From the NCBI RefSeq assembly GCF_900451095.1, contig NZ_UGHV01000001.1, positions 1,984,001-2,048,000 on the forward strand: a stretch of DNA of 64,000 nucleotides, given 5' to 3'. Position 1 is the stretch's first letter. Every line of letters begins with the position of its first letter. Below, piece after piece: positions 37,453 through 45,998 of this stretch. A program made the translations under genes and the position numbers. Below the pieces are notes generated by a model. That model made no database searches. It saw only the letters and a list, made by a program, of their open reading frames with translations, and was not told the origin of the DNA. The stretch comes from Helicobacter canis (GTDB lineage: Bacteria; Campylobacterota; Campylobacteria; Campylobacterales; Helicobacteraceae).

Positions 37453-38500
37453 CCTAGATCTCTCCACCCTATCCGCACGCCTTAAACTCCTTAAGCACCC
37501 TACTTTCAAGCAACGCTACATATATCGCAATATCGCCAAAGCTACACAGGCATTCCTATGGGCAAACTACAAAGCAAAAATCGCTTCAAGCCCCATAAGC
37601 GCGATATATCTTGTGCCTTTGCTAATCTTGCGCAAAGCACTCTATATCCTAGAATCCAAAGCCGCTCCCCTGCACGCTAAGATCCTATCCTACCCTATGC
37701 CCAAAATCCCCACAAACGCCCAAAAACCTATGGTCTGGGTATTTGTCAAGGCTATTTTGTGGGCTATGCTTGTCCTGCCTTGCTGTGTGTGCAAGAGCCT
37801 GCTATGCGCACTGCTAGCCCCGCTTAGTGGCATTATGCGTGCTAGAATCTATGCGCGCTTTTTGCTTGGCAAAGTAGATATGCCCTACTTCGAGCTAGTG
37901 CTGACAACGCGCTGCACATTGCGCTGTGAGAGCTGCAACAATCTAATGCAGTATTTTGACTCCAAAACCGCCTACACCTGCACGCTTAGTGGCATACAAA
38001 GCACACTTGAAGCTCTGCTTGAGAGAGTGGATTCTATCTATTGGGTGCGGATTATCGGCGGTGAGCCGCTGCTTTTTAAAGATATTGATACAGTGGTGGA
38101 AATACTAGATTCTAGTAGCAAGGTAAAGTCCTTTGATATTGTTACAAACGCCACAATTATCCCAAAGCCTAGGCTCTTAGAGGCATTGCAAGCAAGCTCT
38201 AAATGCTTTGTGAGTATAAGCGACTACACCAAATCGCCAAACCTATCTGTAAAGCTCCATATACAAAAGCTCCAAGATCTCCTATCAGCGCGCAAAATCC
38301 CGCACTCTGTCCTCTGGCAAGAAGCCACAGCCGCGTGGTTTTCTCCCGGGCAAATCTACAAAAGAGGGCGTGATAGGCAGGGCATAGAGGCAAACTTTCG
38401 CTCTTGTCTTATGCCGTGTGTGTCGGTGATGAGCCACGAGAGATTGCCAAAACTCATAGGGGGGGGGGGGAATCTGTTAAGGATTCGGCTTTTTGGCTAG
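37442..38500 (+). CDS. Radical SAM protein, truncated in the present poly-G phase
   Basis: The 352-residue product has the radical SAM motif in TTRCTLRCESCNN (Cys158, Cys162, Cys165), followed by a GGEPLL-type SAM contact (RIIGGEPLLFKDID) and a CLMPC segment (RSCLMPCVSVM). A hydrophobic N-terminal region lies near residues 97-125. At 38459-38470 a 12-G tract shifts reading to a stop at 38500. The remaining C-terminal domain lies in another frame (to 39408), so the full protein would be about 650 residues. The gene overlaps the GT8 gene by 11 bases, so it probably acts in the same surface-glycan pathway. The substrate is unknown. Confidence 0.75.
   Translation: MPNSLDLSTLSARLKLLKHPTFKQRYIYRNIAKATQAFLWANYKAKIASSPISAIYLVPLLILRKALYILESKAAPLHAKILSYPMPKIPTNAQKPMVWVFVKAILWAMLVLPCCVCKSLLCALLAPLSGIMRARIYARFLLGKVDMPYFELVLTTRCTLRCESCNNLMQYFDSKTAYTCTLSGIQSTLEALLERVDSIYWVRIIGGEPLLFKDIDTVVEILDSSSKVKSFDIVTNATIIPKPRLLEALQASSKCFVSISDYTKSPNLSVKLHIQKLQDLLSARKIPHSVLWQEATAAWFSPGQIYKRGRDRQGIEANFRSCLMPCVSVMSHERLPKLIGGGGNLLRIRLFG
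38459..38470. repeat. Homopolymer tract, 12 G
   Basis: Twelve G follow AAAACTCATA, the same flank as at 35998. Frame arithmetic shows that 12 leads to early termination, while 10 or 13 would join the radical SAM domain to the downstream frame. Confidence 0.85.
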
Positions 38501-39408
38501 AAACAGCGATTTCATCGCCTAGCTCACGCGATAGACCCGAAGTCTTATCTTCCTTGCGCGGCTTGAAAAACGCCGTTTCTAGCTCAAAAATCCTAGAATC
38601 CCAAAGCAACACTGAAATTACAAACAACCGCGAGCAACTTGAACTAGAATCCACTTTTGCGCAAAGCACCACTAGCAATACTGCAAATCCTAGAATCTTT
38701 GGGAAAGATAGCCAAAAAAGGCTCAAATCCCACCGCGAGCAAAATTATCCAAAAAATACACAAAGCCCCGATTTTAAGGATAACGCTCATTCTCCGTCAT
38801 TGCGAGACACTGCGCTAGCGGTGGCGCGGCAATCCACAGCGACAAAAACACACCCCCTAGAATCCACTTTTCAAAAAGTGGATTCTAGGGTAAATGTGGA
38901 TTGCCACGATTTTGACAAGTCAAAATCTCGCAATGACAACAAAAATGCGATAAGTGAAAAAATGGATTCTAAGGATAACTCCCCCTCCCTGTCATTGCGA
39001 GATGATGAAGCTCCCTTTTTGTCATCGCGAGCGAGTGAAGCGAGCGTGGCGATCCATAACACAAACCTAGAATCTAGTTTTGAAAAAGTGGATTCTAGTG
39101 TGGATTGCCACGATTTTGACAAGTCAAAATCTCGCAATGACAGCAAAAATGCGGATTCTAGCACCGCAAAAAGTGTCGGGGAGATCTTCATCTGTCCTAT
39201 TGCCAGCTCACTCTCACGCCTAAAAGGACTAGAAGAATTTAGGGGCGATTTTGTCTCCTTGGATCACGCGTGTGATAAATACACGATCCTTGCCTTTTAT
39301 GCGCAAGAATTTTTCAAAACCTGCGACTACTGCCACGATATGGCAGCCCCAAAGACCCCTATCCCCATAGCCGTGCAGACCAAAGCCACCCTAGAGCTTA
39401 CACGCTAG
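38471..39408 (+). other. Out-of-frame 3' part of the radical SAM gene
   Basis: This open frame is offset from the upstream domain. Its first about 240 codons are repeats (inverted pairs and hairpin elements). It then ends in about 75 conserved-looking residues: GEIFICPIASSLSRLKG, a DFVSLDHAC segment and a CDYCHD cysteine cluster, a plausible auxiliary-cluster or C-terminal domain. The upstream piece stops at CLMPCVSVM and this one resumes at GEIFICPIA, which reads as one domain split by the insertion. Confidence 0.7.
38482..39160. repeat. Dense repeat block in the radical SAM gene
   Basis: A composite element (GATTCGG at 38482 to TAGAATCC about 38600) has outer arms GCTAGAAAC / GTTTCTAGC and an inner AGACCCGAAGTCT hairpin. 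It is followed by hairpin elements near 38800, 38900 and 39030, plus another near 39104. Inverted CTAGAATCCACTTTT pairs lie at about 38862-38890 and 39068-39098. The copies near 38900 and 39104 share the stem ATTTTGAC/GTCAAAAT with the one at 36305. Confidence 0.8.
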
Positions 39409-39554
39409 GAGACTAGGCAAGACATCTTGCCTGTGCGATTTCTTTACCCGTGTGTTGTAATAGCCTGCGTTTCTTAGCAAAATTTGCAGGCTTTCACTGC
39501 TTGCTAGAGCGATTGCAAATCAATGTGCTTATAAAGGGCTAGTAAGATTCTAGT

Positions 39555-40055
39555 TTATTGCTGCCTCTTATGCTTCTTTTTGGCTTTTGCAGGCTCTAGG
39601 TGCGGCGTGAGTGTGATGATGACCTTTCGTAATTGCAAAAGATTATCAATATCCATAATATACCATTCCTTTGCGCCCGGATATGGCGGGGCTTTGGGGT
39701 GGTTTGGCAAGATGGATTCTAGGATCTTATGCGGCTTGGCAAAAAGCATATCATCACAGAGCAGAAATATGGGCTTTGGGCTTTGTGGGGCTAGGGCGCG
39801 CGCAGGTGTCGTATCGCTAGGGCTAGAATGTGAGCCTAGAGCCAAGGCAGAGCCAAAATCTTGCACATAGATACAATACTCGCCAAACATCTTGCGGCTT
39901 GTAAAAACATAGCTTCGCTTGAAATCACCAGACTCCAGCAAATCGGCTCGCGTGCTTGCCATAGTAGAATCTGTGTCAAACTCCGCTACGCTAGAATCTA
40001 AGCTTGCTTGCAGCTGCTCTAAGCAATATGCTAAAAATTCCTTACTGCTTGCCAT
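39555..40055 (-). CDS. TfoX N-terminal-domain protein
   Basis: The 166-residue protein has the TfoX_N pattern: SRKMFGEYCIYV (near residue 53), PIFLLCDDMLFAKPH (about 94-108) and PGAKEWYIMDID (about 125-136). The family includes the competence regulator TfoX/Sxy, but single-domain versions occur widely with unknown roles. Insertion-like spacers (GSHSSPSDTTPARALAP) lie between the first and second motifs. The C-terminus is Lys-rich (KAKKKHKRQQ). A role in competence is only a suggestion. Confidence 0.7.
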   Translation of the reverse strand: MASSKEFLAYCLEQLQASLDSSVAEFDTDSTMASTRADLLESGDFKRSYVFTSRKMFGEYCIYVQDFGSALALGSHSSPSDTTPARALAPQSPKPIFLLCDDMLFAKPHKILESILPNHPKAPPYPGAKEWYIMDIDNLLQLRKVIITLTPHLEPAKAKKKHKRQQ

Positions 40056-40081
40056 TGCGTGCCTTTATGTGGGTGTGGATT

Positions 40082-41005
40082 CTATATGAGATTCTTACTA
40101 AAATACCTGCTTAAATGATCGGCAAAGAGCGTTACAATAAGCTTATTTTCTACCTGCCTAGCGAGCTTCAAACACGCTTGCAAGCACGCGCCAGATGAGA
40201 TCCCTACTAGCAGCCCCTCTTCTCTAGCCAAGATTTTTAGCCCTTGATATGCTTCCTCATCGCTAATTTTTTGCACCATATCTATAAAGCTTGTATCCAT
40301 AGTCTTTGGGATAAAGTTATTGCCAATGCCTTCAATATTCGCACAGCCCTCCTCCCCTCCGCCAATCACAGAGCCGATAGGATCGCATAGCACAGCTTGT
40401 ATCCTAGAATCCTGCTCTTTTAGGTATTTGGCTATGCCGCTAAAGCTACCGCCACTCCCAGCACCGCAGACAAAGTAATCCAGCACAGGTGCTAAATCCC
40501 GCACCCCCTGCATTTGCGTATAAATCTCCTTGCCACTTGTTTCATAGTGTGCCTGTGGATTGAGCGGATTTTCAAATTGATGTAGGCTAAAAGAATGTGG
40601 AGTAGAATCTAGCAATTCCTTTGCTTTATCAATCGCCCCTTGTATGCCTAGCTCTTTTGGCGTGTTGATGACTTCCGCCCCCAAAGCACGCATTAGAATC
40701 TGCTTTTCAATGGAAAATTTATCCGGCACGACCAAAATCGCCTTGATATTAAAATGCAAGCACACAAAGGCTATGCCTAGCCCCGTATTGCCCGCAGTTG
40801 CCTCTATCACCACAGAATCTTTGCGTAGCTTGCACTGCTTTTTTGCTCTTTGCAAAATATGCAGGGCGACCCTATCTTTCACGCCCCCTGCGGGATTGTA
40901 GGATTCAAGTTTTGCAAAAATGCGGTTGTTATTTGGAATCTGTATGCGTGAAAGCTCTACAAGTGGCGTATTACCGATAAGATCAAGACTTGAGTAAAAA
41001 AGCAT
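40082..41005 (-). CDS. Cysteine synthase family PLP enzyme
   Basis: The start at ATG 41005 has AAGGA upstream and gives MLFYSSLDLIGNTPLVEL, the normal N-terminus (307 residues). The PLP lysine is in NPAGGVKDRVA, the phosphate and substrate loop is EATAGNTGLGIAF, and the GAGSGGSFSGIAKYL loop binds cofactor phosphate. The family makes cysteine from O-acetylserine, or cystathionine in the reverse pathway as proposed for H. pylori. With metY and metA nearby, either cysteine synthase or a cystathionine beta-synthase-like role is possible. Confidence 0.85.
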   Translation of the reverse strand: MLFYSSLDLIGNTPLVELSRIQIPNNNRIFAKLESYNPAGGVKDRVALHILQRAKKQCKLRKDSVVIEATAGNTGLGIAFVCLHFNIKAILVVPDKFSIEKQILMRALGAEVINTPKELGIQGAIDKAKELLDSTPHSFSLHQFENPLNPQAHYETSGKEIYTQMQGVRDLAPVLDYFVCGAGSGGSFSGIAKYLKEQDSRIQAVLCDPIGSVIGGGEEGCANIEGIGNNFIPKTMDTSFIDMVQKISDEEAYQGLKILAREEGLLVGISSGACLQACLKLARQVENKLIVTLFADHLSRYFSKNLI

Positions 41006-41399
41006 TGCATATCCTTGCTTTGAAATATACATCTTTGAAATTTGCAAAAATAGTAAAAAATGTTTTTAATTGTATAACAAATAGCAAAGCAATAAAGCAA
41101 AACTTAAAACAAACAAGACAGAATCCACTTTCACACAATTTATGCAAACAAACCTACACAATGGCAAAACAGCAAAAATAGCAAACGCCAATCTCCACGA
41201 TGCAAAGATAAAAAAGATGAGTTCTACGCGCAACTAAGTGATATAGAAATGAGCCAAAGCACTACAAAGAGCATTTCAAAGATAAATCGTGCATTGCAGC
41301 TGCAATGACAGAGAGCATTATGGCTAAAATCCTCGTTAAATCCGCCTTAGAATCTAGCTTAGATTCTAGGCTTTATGGGCTTGGGCGGGATAAACGGAT
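41006..41399. other. AT-rich intergenic region with a decayed gene scrap
   Basis: This stretch between cysK/M and pta has no intact gene. It contains a likely methyltransferase remnant (next entry), a GAATCCACTTT repeat word (about 41121), and TAGAATC / GATTCTAGG words near 41350-41372. Confidence 0.6.
41161..41313 (+). pseudogene. Remnant of an adenine-specific DNA methyltransferase 5' end
   Basis: Across frames this segment reads MAKQQK, then KKDEFYAQLSDIE, then KHYKEHFKDK, in order. This resembles the N-terminus of EcoRI-type/Helicobacter adenine methyltransferases (DEFYTQLSDIEKELKHYK...HFKDKVV). An in-frame stop and frameshifts separate the pieces, and nothing follows. I read it as the leftover of a lost restriction-modification gene. 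Confidence 0.5.
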
Positions 41400-42428
41400 C
41401 TAGCCTTGTGCTTGGAGAGCAGTAAGTGCTACTACGCCGACAATATCAAGTGCGCTGCACCCTCTTGAGAGATCATTGATAGGAGCTGCCATACCCTGTG
41501 AGATGGGTCCATAGGCTTCAGCCTTGGCAAATCGCTGCACGAGCTTGTAGCCGATATTGCCCGCATCAAGATCGGGGAAAACAAGCACATTTGCCCTGCC
41601 TGCGACATTTGAGCCTTTTGCCTTAGAAGCCCCTACGCTTGGGACAATGGCGGCATCAAGCTGCAGCTCGCCATCAATGGCAATATCTGGGGCAAGCTCT
41701 TTGGCGATTTTGGTCGCTTCAACAACCTTGCTTACATCATCGTGCTTGGCACTGCCGTAAGTGGAGTGGCTAAGCATAGCGACATAGGGCGTGGCTTTGA
41801 TGACAGATTGAAAGCTTTTCGCGCTAGAGATAGCGATATGGGCTAGCTCATTTGGCGTGGGGTTTTGGCACAATCCACAATCAGAAAAGACTAGAATCCC
41901 ATTTTCCCCATAAGTGTTATCAGGCATTACCATCACAAAAAAGCTCGATACAATCGCCGCATCTTTTGCCGTGCCTACAATCTGCAATGCCGCACGCAGC
42001 ACATCAGAAGTCGCGTGGATCGCGCCTGCTACCATACCATCTGCCCGCCCAGATTTCACCAACGCCGCGCCGAAATACAGCTTATCCCCGCGCAAAAGCT
42101 CGCGTGCTTTGGTCGCGTCCATCCCCTTGCGCCCTCGCAGCTCGACAAAAAGCGCGATGAACTCTTCTAGCAGACTTGATTCTCTAGGGTTTATGAAAGT
42201 GGCTTTTTCAAGGTGGGCTAGTGCCTGCTCCTGTGAAATATCTGCTAGCTTTAGCTCCCTAGCCTTAGCTAGGATCTCATCTCTATCGCCTAGCAAAATA
42301 ATGTCTGCAAAGTCTTCTTTAAGCACCAAAATCGCCGCTTCTATCGTGCGCACATCGCTTGTCTCTGGCAGGACTATGGTCTTTTTGCTCGCTTTTGCCT
42401 TTGCTTTGATTTCTTCTATAAAGCTCAT
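41400..42428 (-). CDS. pta: Phosphate acetyltransferase
   Basis: Pta interconverts acetyl-CoA and acetyl phosphate. The 342-residue protein is the short, single-domain type. Conserved blocks are KTIVLPETSDVRTIEAA at the N-terminus, SGRADGMVAGAIHATSDVLRAALQIVGT near residue 126, and NVLVFPDLDAGNIGYKLVQRF near residue 275. ackA is not adjacent in this window, unlike the usual ackA-pta pair. The gene is followed downstream only by the decayed region. Confidence 0.93.
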   Translation of the reverse strand: MSFIEEIKAKAKASKKTIVLPETSDVRTIEAAILVLKEDFADIILLGDRDEILAKARELKLADISQEQALAHLEKATFINPRESSLLEEFIALFVELRGRKGMDATKARELLRGDKLYFGAALVKSGRADGMVAGAIHATSDVLRAALQIVGTAKDAAIVSSFFVMVMPDNTYGENGILVFSDCGLCQNPTPNELAHIAISSAKSFQSVIKATPYVAMLSHSTYGSAKHDDVSKVVEATKIAKELAPDIAIDGELQLDAAIVPSVGASKAKGSNVAGRANVLVFPDLDAGNIGYKLVQRFAKAEAYGPISQGMAAPINDLSRGCSALDIVGVVALTALQAQG

Positions 42429-42528
42429 TTTCTCTCCTTTGTGTAAGTGGATTATTTAATCTTAAGCAAAGTTGCTTAAAGCCACTTATTTTTACACGCA
42501 AATTCTCCTAAGCTTTTCTTATTGTAAC

Positions 42529-45500
42529 TTAGAATCTAACTTTATAGATACGATCTTGGGACTCTCTCAAATCTCTCTCTTCTTGTATCCCAAAGGGTAT
42601 GGGATAGATTCTAGCTCCCTTGCTGGCAAATGTCTCTAAGAGATCTTGCAGCGTGTCTTCTTCTACGAAATAGCCATCAAGATAGAGAATATCGCCTGTG
42701 TGGAAGTGGCGTTGGACTAGCTCTGGCACACCTATGCGTAAAAACTCCGCCCTAGGCTTACATCCATAGACCTCATACTGCCGCTGCTTTGTAGTCATTG
42801 CCGTGTGTAAATCGATGATATAGATTCTAGGGTTTATGCTGGATTTCTTGGCTTCATTGCTAGAATCCTGCGTGATGAAGGCAAATTTCGCGCGTGCATT
42901 ATCGCCTACGCCAATGGGTTGGATTTTATGATCTAGCAGACTTATGCTAAGTGCGCATACGCCAAAGGCGATTAAGTAGCTTGCCTGTGCCCCTGCTAGT
43001 CTCCTAGCTACAAGCACGATCCCCACGCTACACAATGCCAGCATAAAGGCATAGGTCGCATAGATAGCGTATTTGGGGTAGTAGATAGGGCGCACAAAGC
43101 TAGCGATAAATGGCAGCAGCACGCCAAGGGTGATTACAATCGCGCAAAAGTTTAGGAAGCGGTTTTTGAGCAAAGGCGTTAGCATAAATAGCACGAGAAA
43201 GACAAATGCCCCGCTAGAGCTGCCAAAGGCTTGGGGCAGAAACTGCAGCAGCCCATTAAGCGATGGGGCTGGGATCCAAGTATTAAAGCTTGTATTGCTT
43301 AGGGCTTGCGTGTAGGCAGTGATAGCAAAAAACGGCACCAAAGAGCTAGCGATAAGCATATCTAGCAGTAGTAGTGCTACAAGTCTTCTGCGCTTTTGAT
43401 TGCTGCTAAGCTCTGTGGCTTGCCATAGCCAAATAGCACTTGCGATAAAGCCAGCTGCTATCATCACCGCGCCAAAGTAGTGTGTATTGCACACCATAGC
43501 TCCAAGTAGCACATAGCCTAGCGCGTTTGAGAGTTTGGGATTTTTAAGAAAATGCAGCAAGAAGTAAAACACAAGCGGCAGTAGTGCTAGCTCTAGCACA
43601 TAGCCTCGCACCTCGTGGGCTGCGCCGATGGCGACAAAGGATATAGCATAGAAAAACGCCCCTATTAGTGGTGTGGGCGTTGGCTTTTGCGCTTGCGGCG
43701 ATTCAGCTTTTAGCGAAAAATGTGGGAGCGGCGAAAAATCCCTGCAGTCATTACCGCTAAGGTAACTCCCTTGTGATTTTCCTTGCAGCCCACATTTTTC
43801 ATCTAAAATCTTAGAATCGCTTGGGCTTTTACTAGAATCTAGGTTTGCTCGTGCTTGCGGCGTGCTGAGAATTTCTGCGTTTTTTCTGTCATTGCGAGCA
43901 AGCGCGGTAGCGGTTGCGTGGCAATCCATACTAGATTCTAGTTTGTCTTTGTGGATTACTAAAGAAACTGCGGCTGCGCCTTGTTTTGCCTCGCCTTTGG
44001 CTCGCAATAATGGAGAAATGGCAGTGCCGCTAGAATCTACCTTTTGTAAAAAAGTGGATTCTAGTGCTTCTCTATTTTGTGCTTTCTTAGAATCCGCTTG
44101 CGCGGATATGGATTGCCACGCTTTGCGGAGCAAAGCTCGCAATGACGATGAAGCGGAGTTTTCACGCCCAGCCCCTTTTTCTTCTTCTAAGATTCTAGGA
44201 ATTGCGGTGGTGCTAGTGGGGCTTTTTGTGGATTTTAGGGCAGAGCTAGACTTGTGGTCTGCGGTTGCCTTAAAACAAGAGACACCGCTCGGCGTTAGCC
44301 GATGTTTCTTTAGAAAATCCACAAAATCGCTGCTATGATTACCCAAAGCCGAATTTTCACAAGCGTGGTCGCGTAGAAGCAAGTAAATCCCCCCCACCCC
44401 CATCGTGCCGATCACCACACTAAGCCCCCTAGCCGCCGCGCTTGTGTAGCCAAAGCAATGTAGCCAAAGTTTGAGCAAAAAATTATAAAAAGGCGGATTC
44501 CCCGGATCGTTAAACACACTTGAGAAATCCCCATCAGGGTAGCCTACAACGCCCACAGAGTAGAGCTCATCGCCCCAAAGTCCAAAGCTATCATAATGAT
44601 AAAGCCGCAAGATTAAGGCAAGTAAAAGTAGCAAGACAAGCACGCCTAGCTCTTGATATGTGCGAGCTGGGATTTTGCCCTTTGGGTGCGTGGGCTTTAG
44701 CGCGATGAATGTCCAAACACACATAAGCCATAGCAACAAAAATGGCGGCGAGAGAAAATAATATAGCCAGCCAAGAAAGGTGCAGGGGGATTTGTAGAGG
44801 TTTAGGATCTCGCTAGTGGCGTTGAGCTTGTAAGTAGATAGATCTAGGGTGATGTCTGTCGCCCTAGAATCCGCATTTGTATTTTCGGCTGTTTTTTCAA
44901 AAGTGGATTCTAGTGCTTCTCTATTTTGTGCTTTCTTAGAATCCGCTTGCGCGGATATGGATTGCCACGACACTGCTGGCGCAGTGTCTCGCAATGACGA
45001 TGAAGCGGTAGTGCTAGAATCTAAGATTCTAGGAGTTGCGGTGGTGCTTTCGTAGCTTTTGGTAAATTTTGGGGGCGAGACTAGACTAGAGGTCTGCGAG
45101 CCTCCAAAATTTGCCAAATCTAGGGAATGATTACCCAAGACCGAATCTCTAGGGATATAGAAGCTCTCACTCCCCATAGCTAGAGCAACAAACGCAATCT
45201 TCTCCATATCACTTGCATTTGCCCTAAGCTTTAGGCTAGTGAGTGGGGCAGTGATGGCGTTTCTAGCTAGGGCGCAGATATGCGAGCTAGAATCTGGCTT
45301 TTTAGATTCTAAGGGGCGCGTGTGGGCATAGTCTGTAATGGTGTAGAATCTAAAAGGCTCTTGTGTTTTGTCATAATCTAGGGCGATTTTATTGGTGCTA
45401 GCAAGTAGCTCGTAGGCTTCACAGGGGGATTGTGTGGCTATGGTGATATGTGTGGGGGCAAAGGCATTTGGCATATTGGCATAAGATTTGGTGTAGATGG

Positions 45501-45570
45501 GCTTAAGCACGATGATAGCAGCAGCTATGATAAGGCAGAAAACAAAGTAGGCTTGTGGTGTTAGTCGCAT
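42529..45570 (-). CDS. GT-C glycosyltransferase of a Gtr cassette, with two repeat insertions
   Basis: The 1013-residue frame has an N-terminal membrane segment (residues 8-24) and many later helices. The catalytic-type acidic motif in the first periplasmic loop is SFGLWGDELYSVG (Asp334/Glu335), followed by NDPGNPPFYNFLLKLW, which fits ArnT/GT39-like enzymes. Residues about 143-237 and 403-634 are in-frame repeat insertions. Both begin with DSVLGNHS-like or ENSALGNHS-like sequence and contain WQSISAQADSKKAQNREALEST. Without them the core is about 690 residues. It overlaps gtrA by 10 bases. By analogy with Gtr loci it would transfer the flipped lipid-linked sugar to a surface glycan. Confidence 0.8.
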   Translation of the reverse strand: MRLTPQAYFVFCLIIAAAIIVLKPIYTKSYANMPNAFAPTHITIATQSPCEAYELLASTNKIALDYDKTQEPFRFYTITDYAHTRPLESKKPDSSSHICALARNAITAPLTSLKLRANASDMEKIAFVALAMGSESFYIPRDSVLGNHSLDLANFGGSQTSSLVSPPKFTKSYESTTATPRILDSSTTASSSLRDTAPAVSWQSISAQADSKKAQNREALESTFEKTAENTNADSRATDITLDLSTYKLNATSEILNLYKSPCTFLGWLYYFLSPPFLLLWLMCVWTFIALKPTHPKGKIPARTYQELGVLVLLLLLALILRLYHYDSFGLWGDELYSVGVVGYPDGDFSSVFNDPGNPPFYNFLLKLWLHCFGYTSAAARGLSVVIGTMGVGGIYLLLRDHACENSALGNHSSDFVDFLKKHRLTPSGVSCFKATADHKSSSALKSTKSPTSTTAIPRILEEEKGAGRENSASSSLRALLRKAWQSISAQADSKKAQNREALESTFLQKVDSSGTAISPLLRAKGEAKQGAAAVSLVIHKDKLESSMDCHATATALARNDRKNAEILSTPQARANLDSSKSPSDSKILDEKCGLQGKSQGSYLSGNDCRDFSPLPHFSLKAESPQAQKPTPTPLIGAFFYAISFVAIGAAHEVRGYVLELALLPLVFYFLLHFLKNPKLSNALGYVLLGAMVCNTHYFGAVMIAAGFIASAIWLWQATELSSNQKRRRLVALLLLDMLIASSLVPFFAITAYTQALSNTSFNTWIPAPSLNGLLQFLPQAFGSSSGAFVFLVLFMLTPLLKNRFLNFCAIVITLGVLLPFIASFVRPIYYPKYAIYATYAFMLALCSVGIVLVARRLAGAQASYLIAFGVCALSISLLDHKIQPIGVGDNARAKFAFITQDSSNEAKKSSINPRIYIIDLHTAMTTKQRQYEVYGCKPRAEFLRIGVPELVQRHFHTGDILYLDGYFVEEDTLQDLLETFASKGARIYPIPFGIQEERDLRESQDRIYKVRF
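43690..44360. repeat. Repeat block, second insertion of the GT-C gene
   Basis: The block holds a composite element (about 43690-43815; arms AAAAATGTGGG / CCCACATTTTT, inner TTACC/GGTAA hairpin) and a hairpin element at about 43889-43930. An inverted CTAGAATCTAC pair lies at about 44029-44063, a hairpin element at 44109-44146 (stem CTTTGC/GCAAAG, loop GGA), and the TCGGC/GCCGA GAAACATCGGC element at 44281-44320. Confidence 0.75.
44860..45160. repeat. Repeat block, first insertion of the GT-C gene
   Basis: AAAAGTGGATTCTAG (about 44899) is followed by a unit nearly identical to 44054-44155. Its hairpin (44958-44998) has stem ACACTGC/GCAGTGT instead of CTTTGC/GCAAAG. The composite end with CCGAATC lies at 45141-45147. 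Confidence 0.75.
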
Positions 45571-45998
45571 TGAGACTCCTTATAGATGAGAAATTTGGCA
45601 AAGAGAAAGTTGCTAATAAATGCGCAAATAATGCCAAGGGCTTGGAAGCACAGCAAGAGATGTCGCCTAAGTGCGCTAGGATCTTGTGCATTAGGGCTAA
45701 GGGTGTTTAAAAGCGGCTCTAGCAGGAGATTTTGACACAGAGCTAGCACGAAAAGATTGATACAAAGCCCAAAGAGATTTGCCCCCACATAGCTTAGATA
45801 CGCGCGCCATTTTAGGCTATGCTTAAAGGTGATAAAGCTATTTAGCACATAGTTTTGGCTCACCGCTAGACCAAAGCACAAGCAGGCATTGAGCAAATAC
45901 TGCACATTAAAAAAATCAAGCACAAAAAAGCAGGCAAGATTGCTCAAAGCCCCAAGCCCACCGATAAAGCCAAAGGAGATAAGCTCTCTCACTTGCAC
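45561..45998 (-). CDS. GtrA-family polyprenyl-sugar flippase
   Basis: This 145-residue protein has four hydrophobic helices (about residues 8-30, 36-55, 68-88, 117-140). The GtrA signature is near the start (ISFGFIGGLGALSNLACFF) and around QNYVLNSFITFKHS. GtrA proteins are thought to flip undecaprenyl-phosphate-linked monosaccharides across the inner membrane. It overlaps gtrB-like (10 bases) and the GT-C gene (10 bases), so the three form one translationally coupled cassette. Confidence 0.88.
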   Translation of the reverse strand: MQVRELISFGFIGGLGALSNLACFFVLDFFNVQYLLNACLCFGLAVSQNYVLNSFITFKHSLKWRAYLSYVGANLFGLCINLFVLALCQNLLLEPLLNTLSPNAQDPSALRRHLLLCFQALGIICAFISNFLFAKFLIYKESQCD

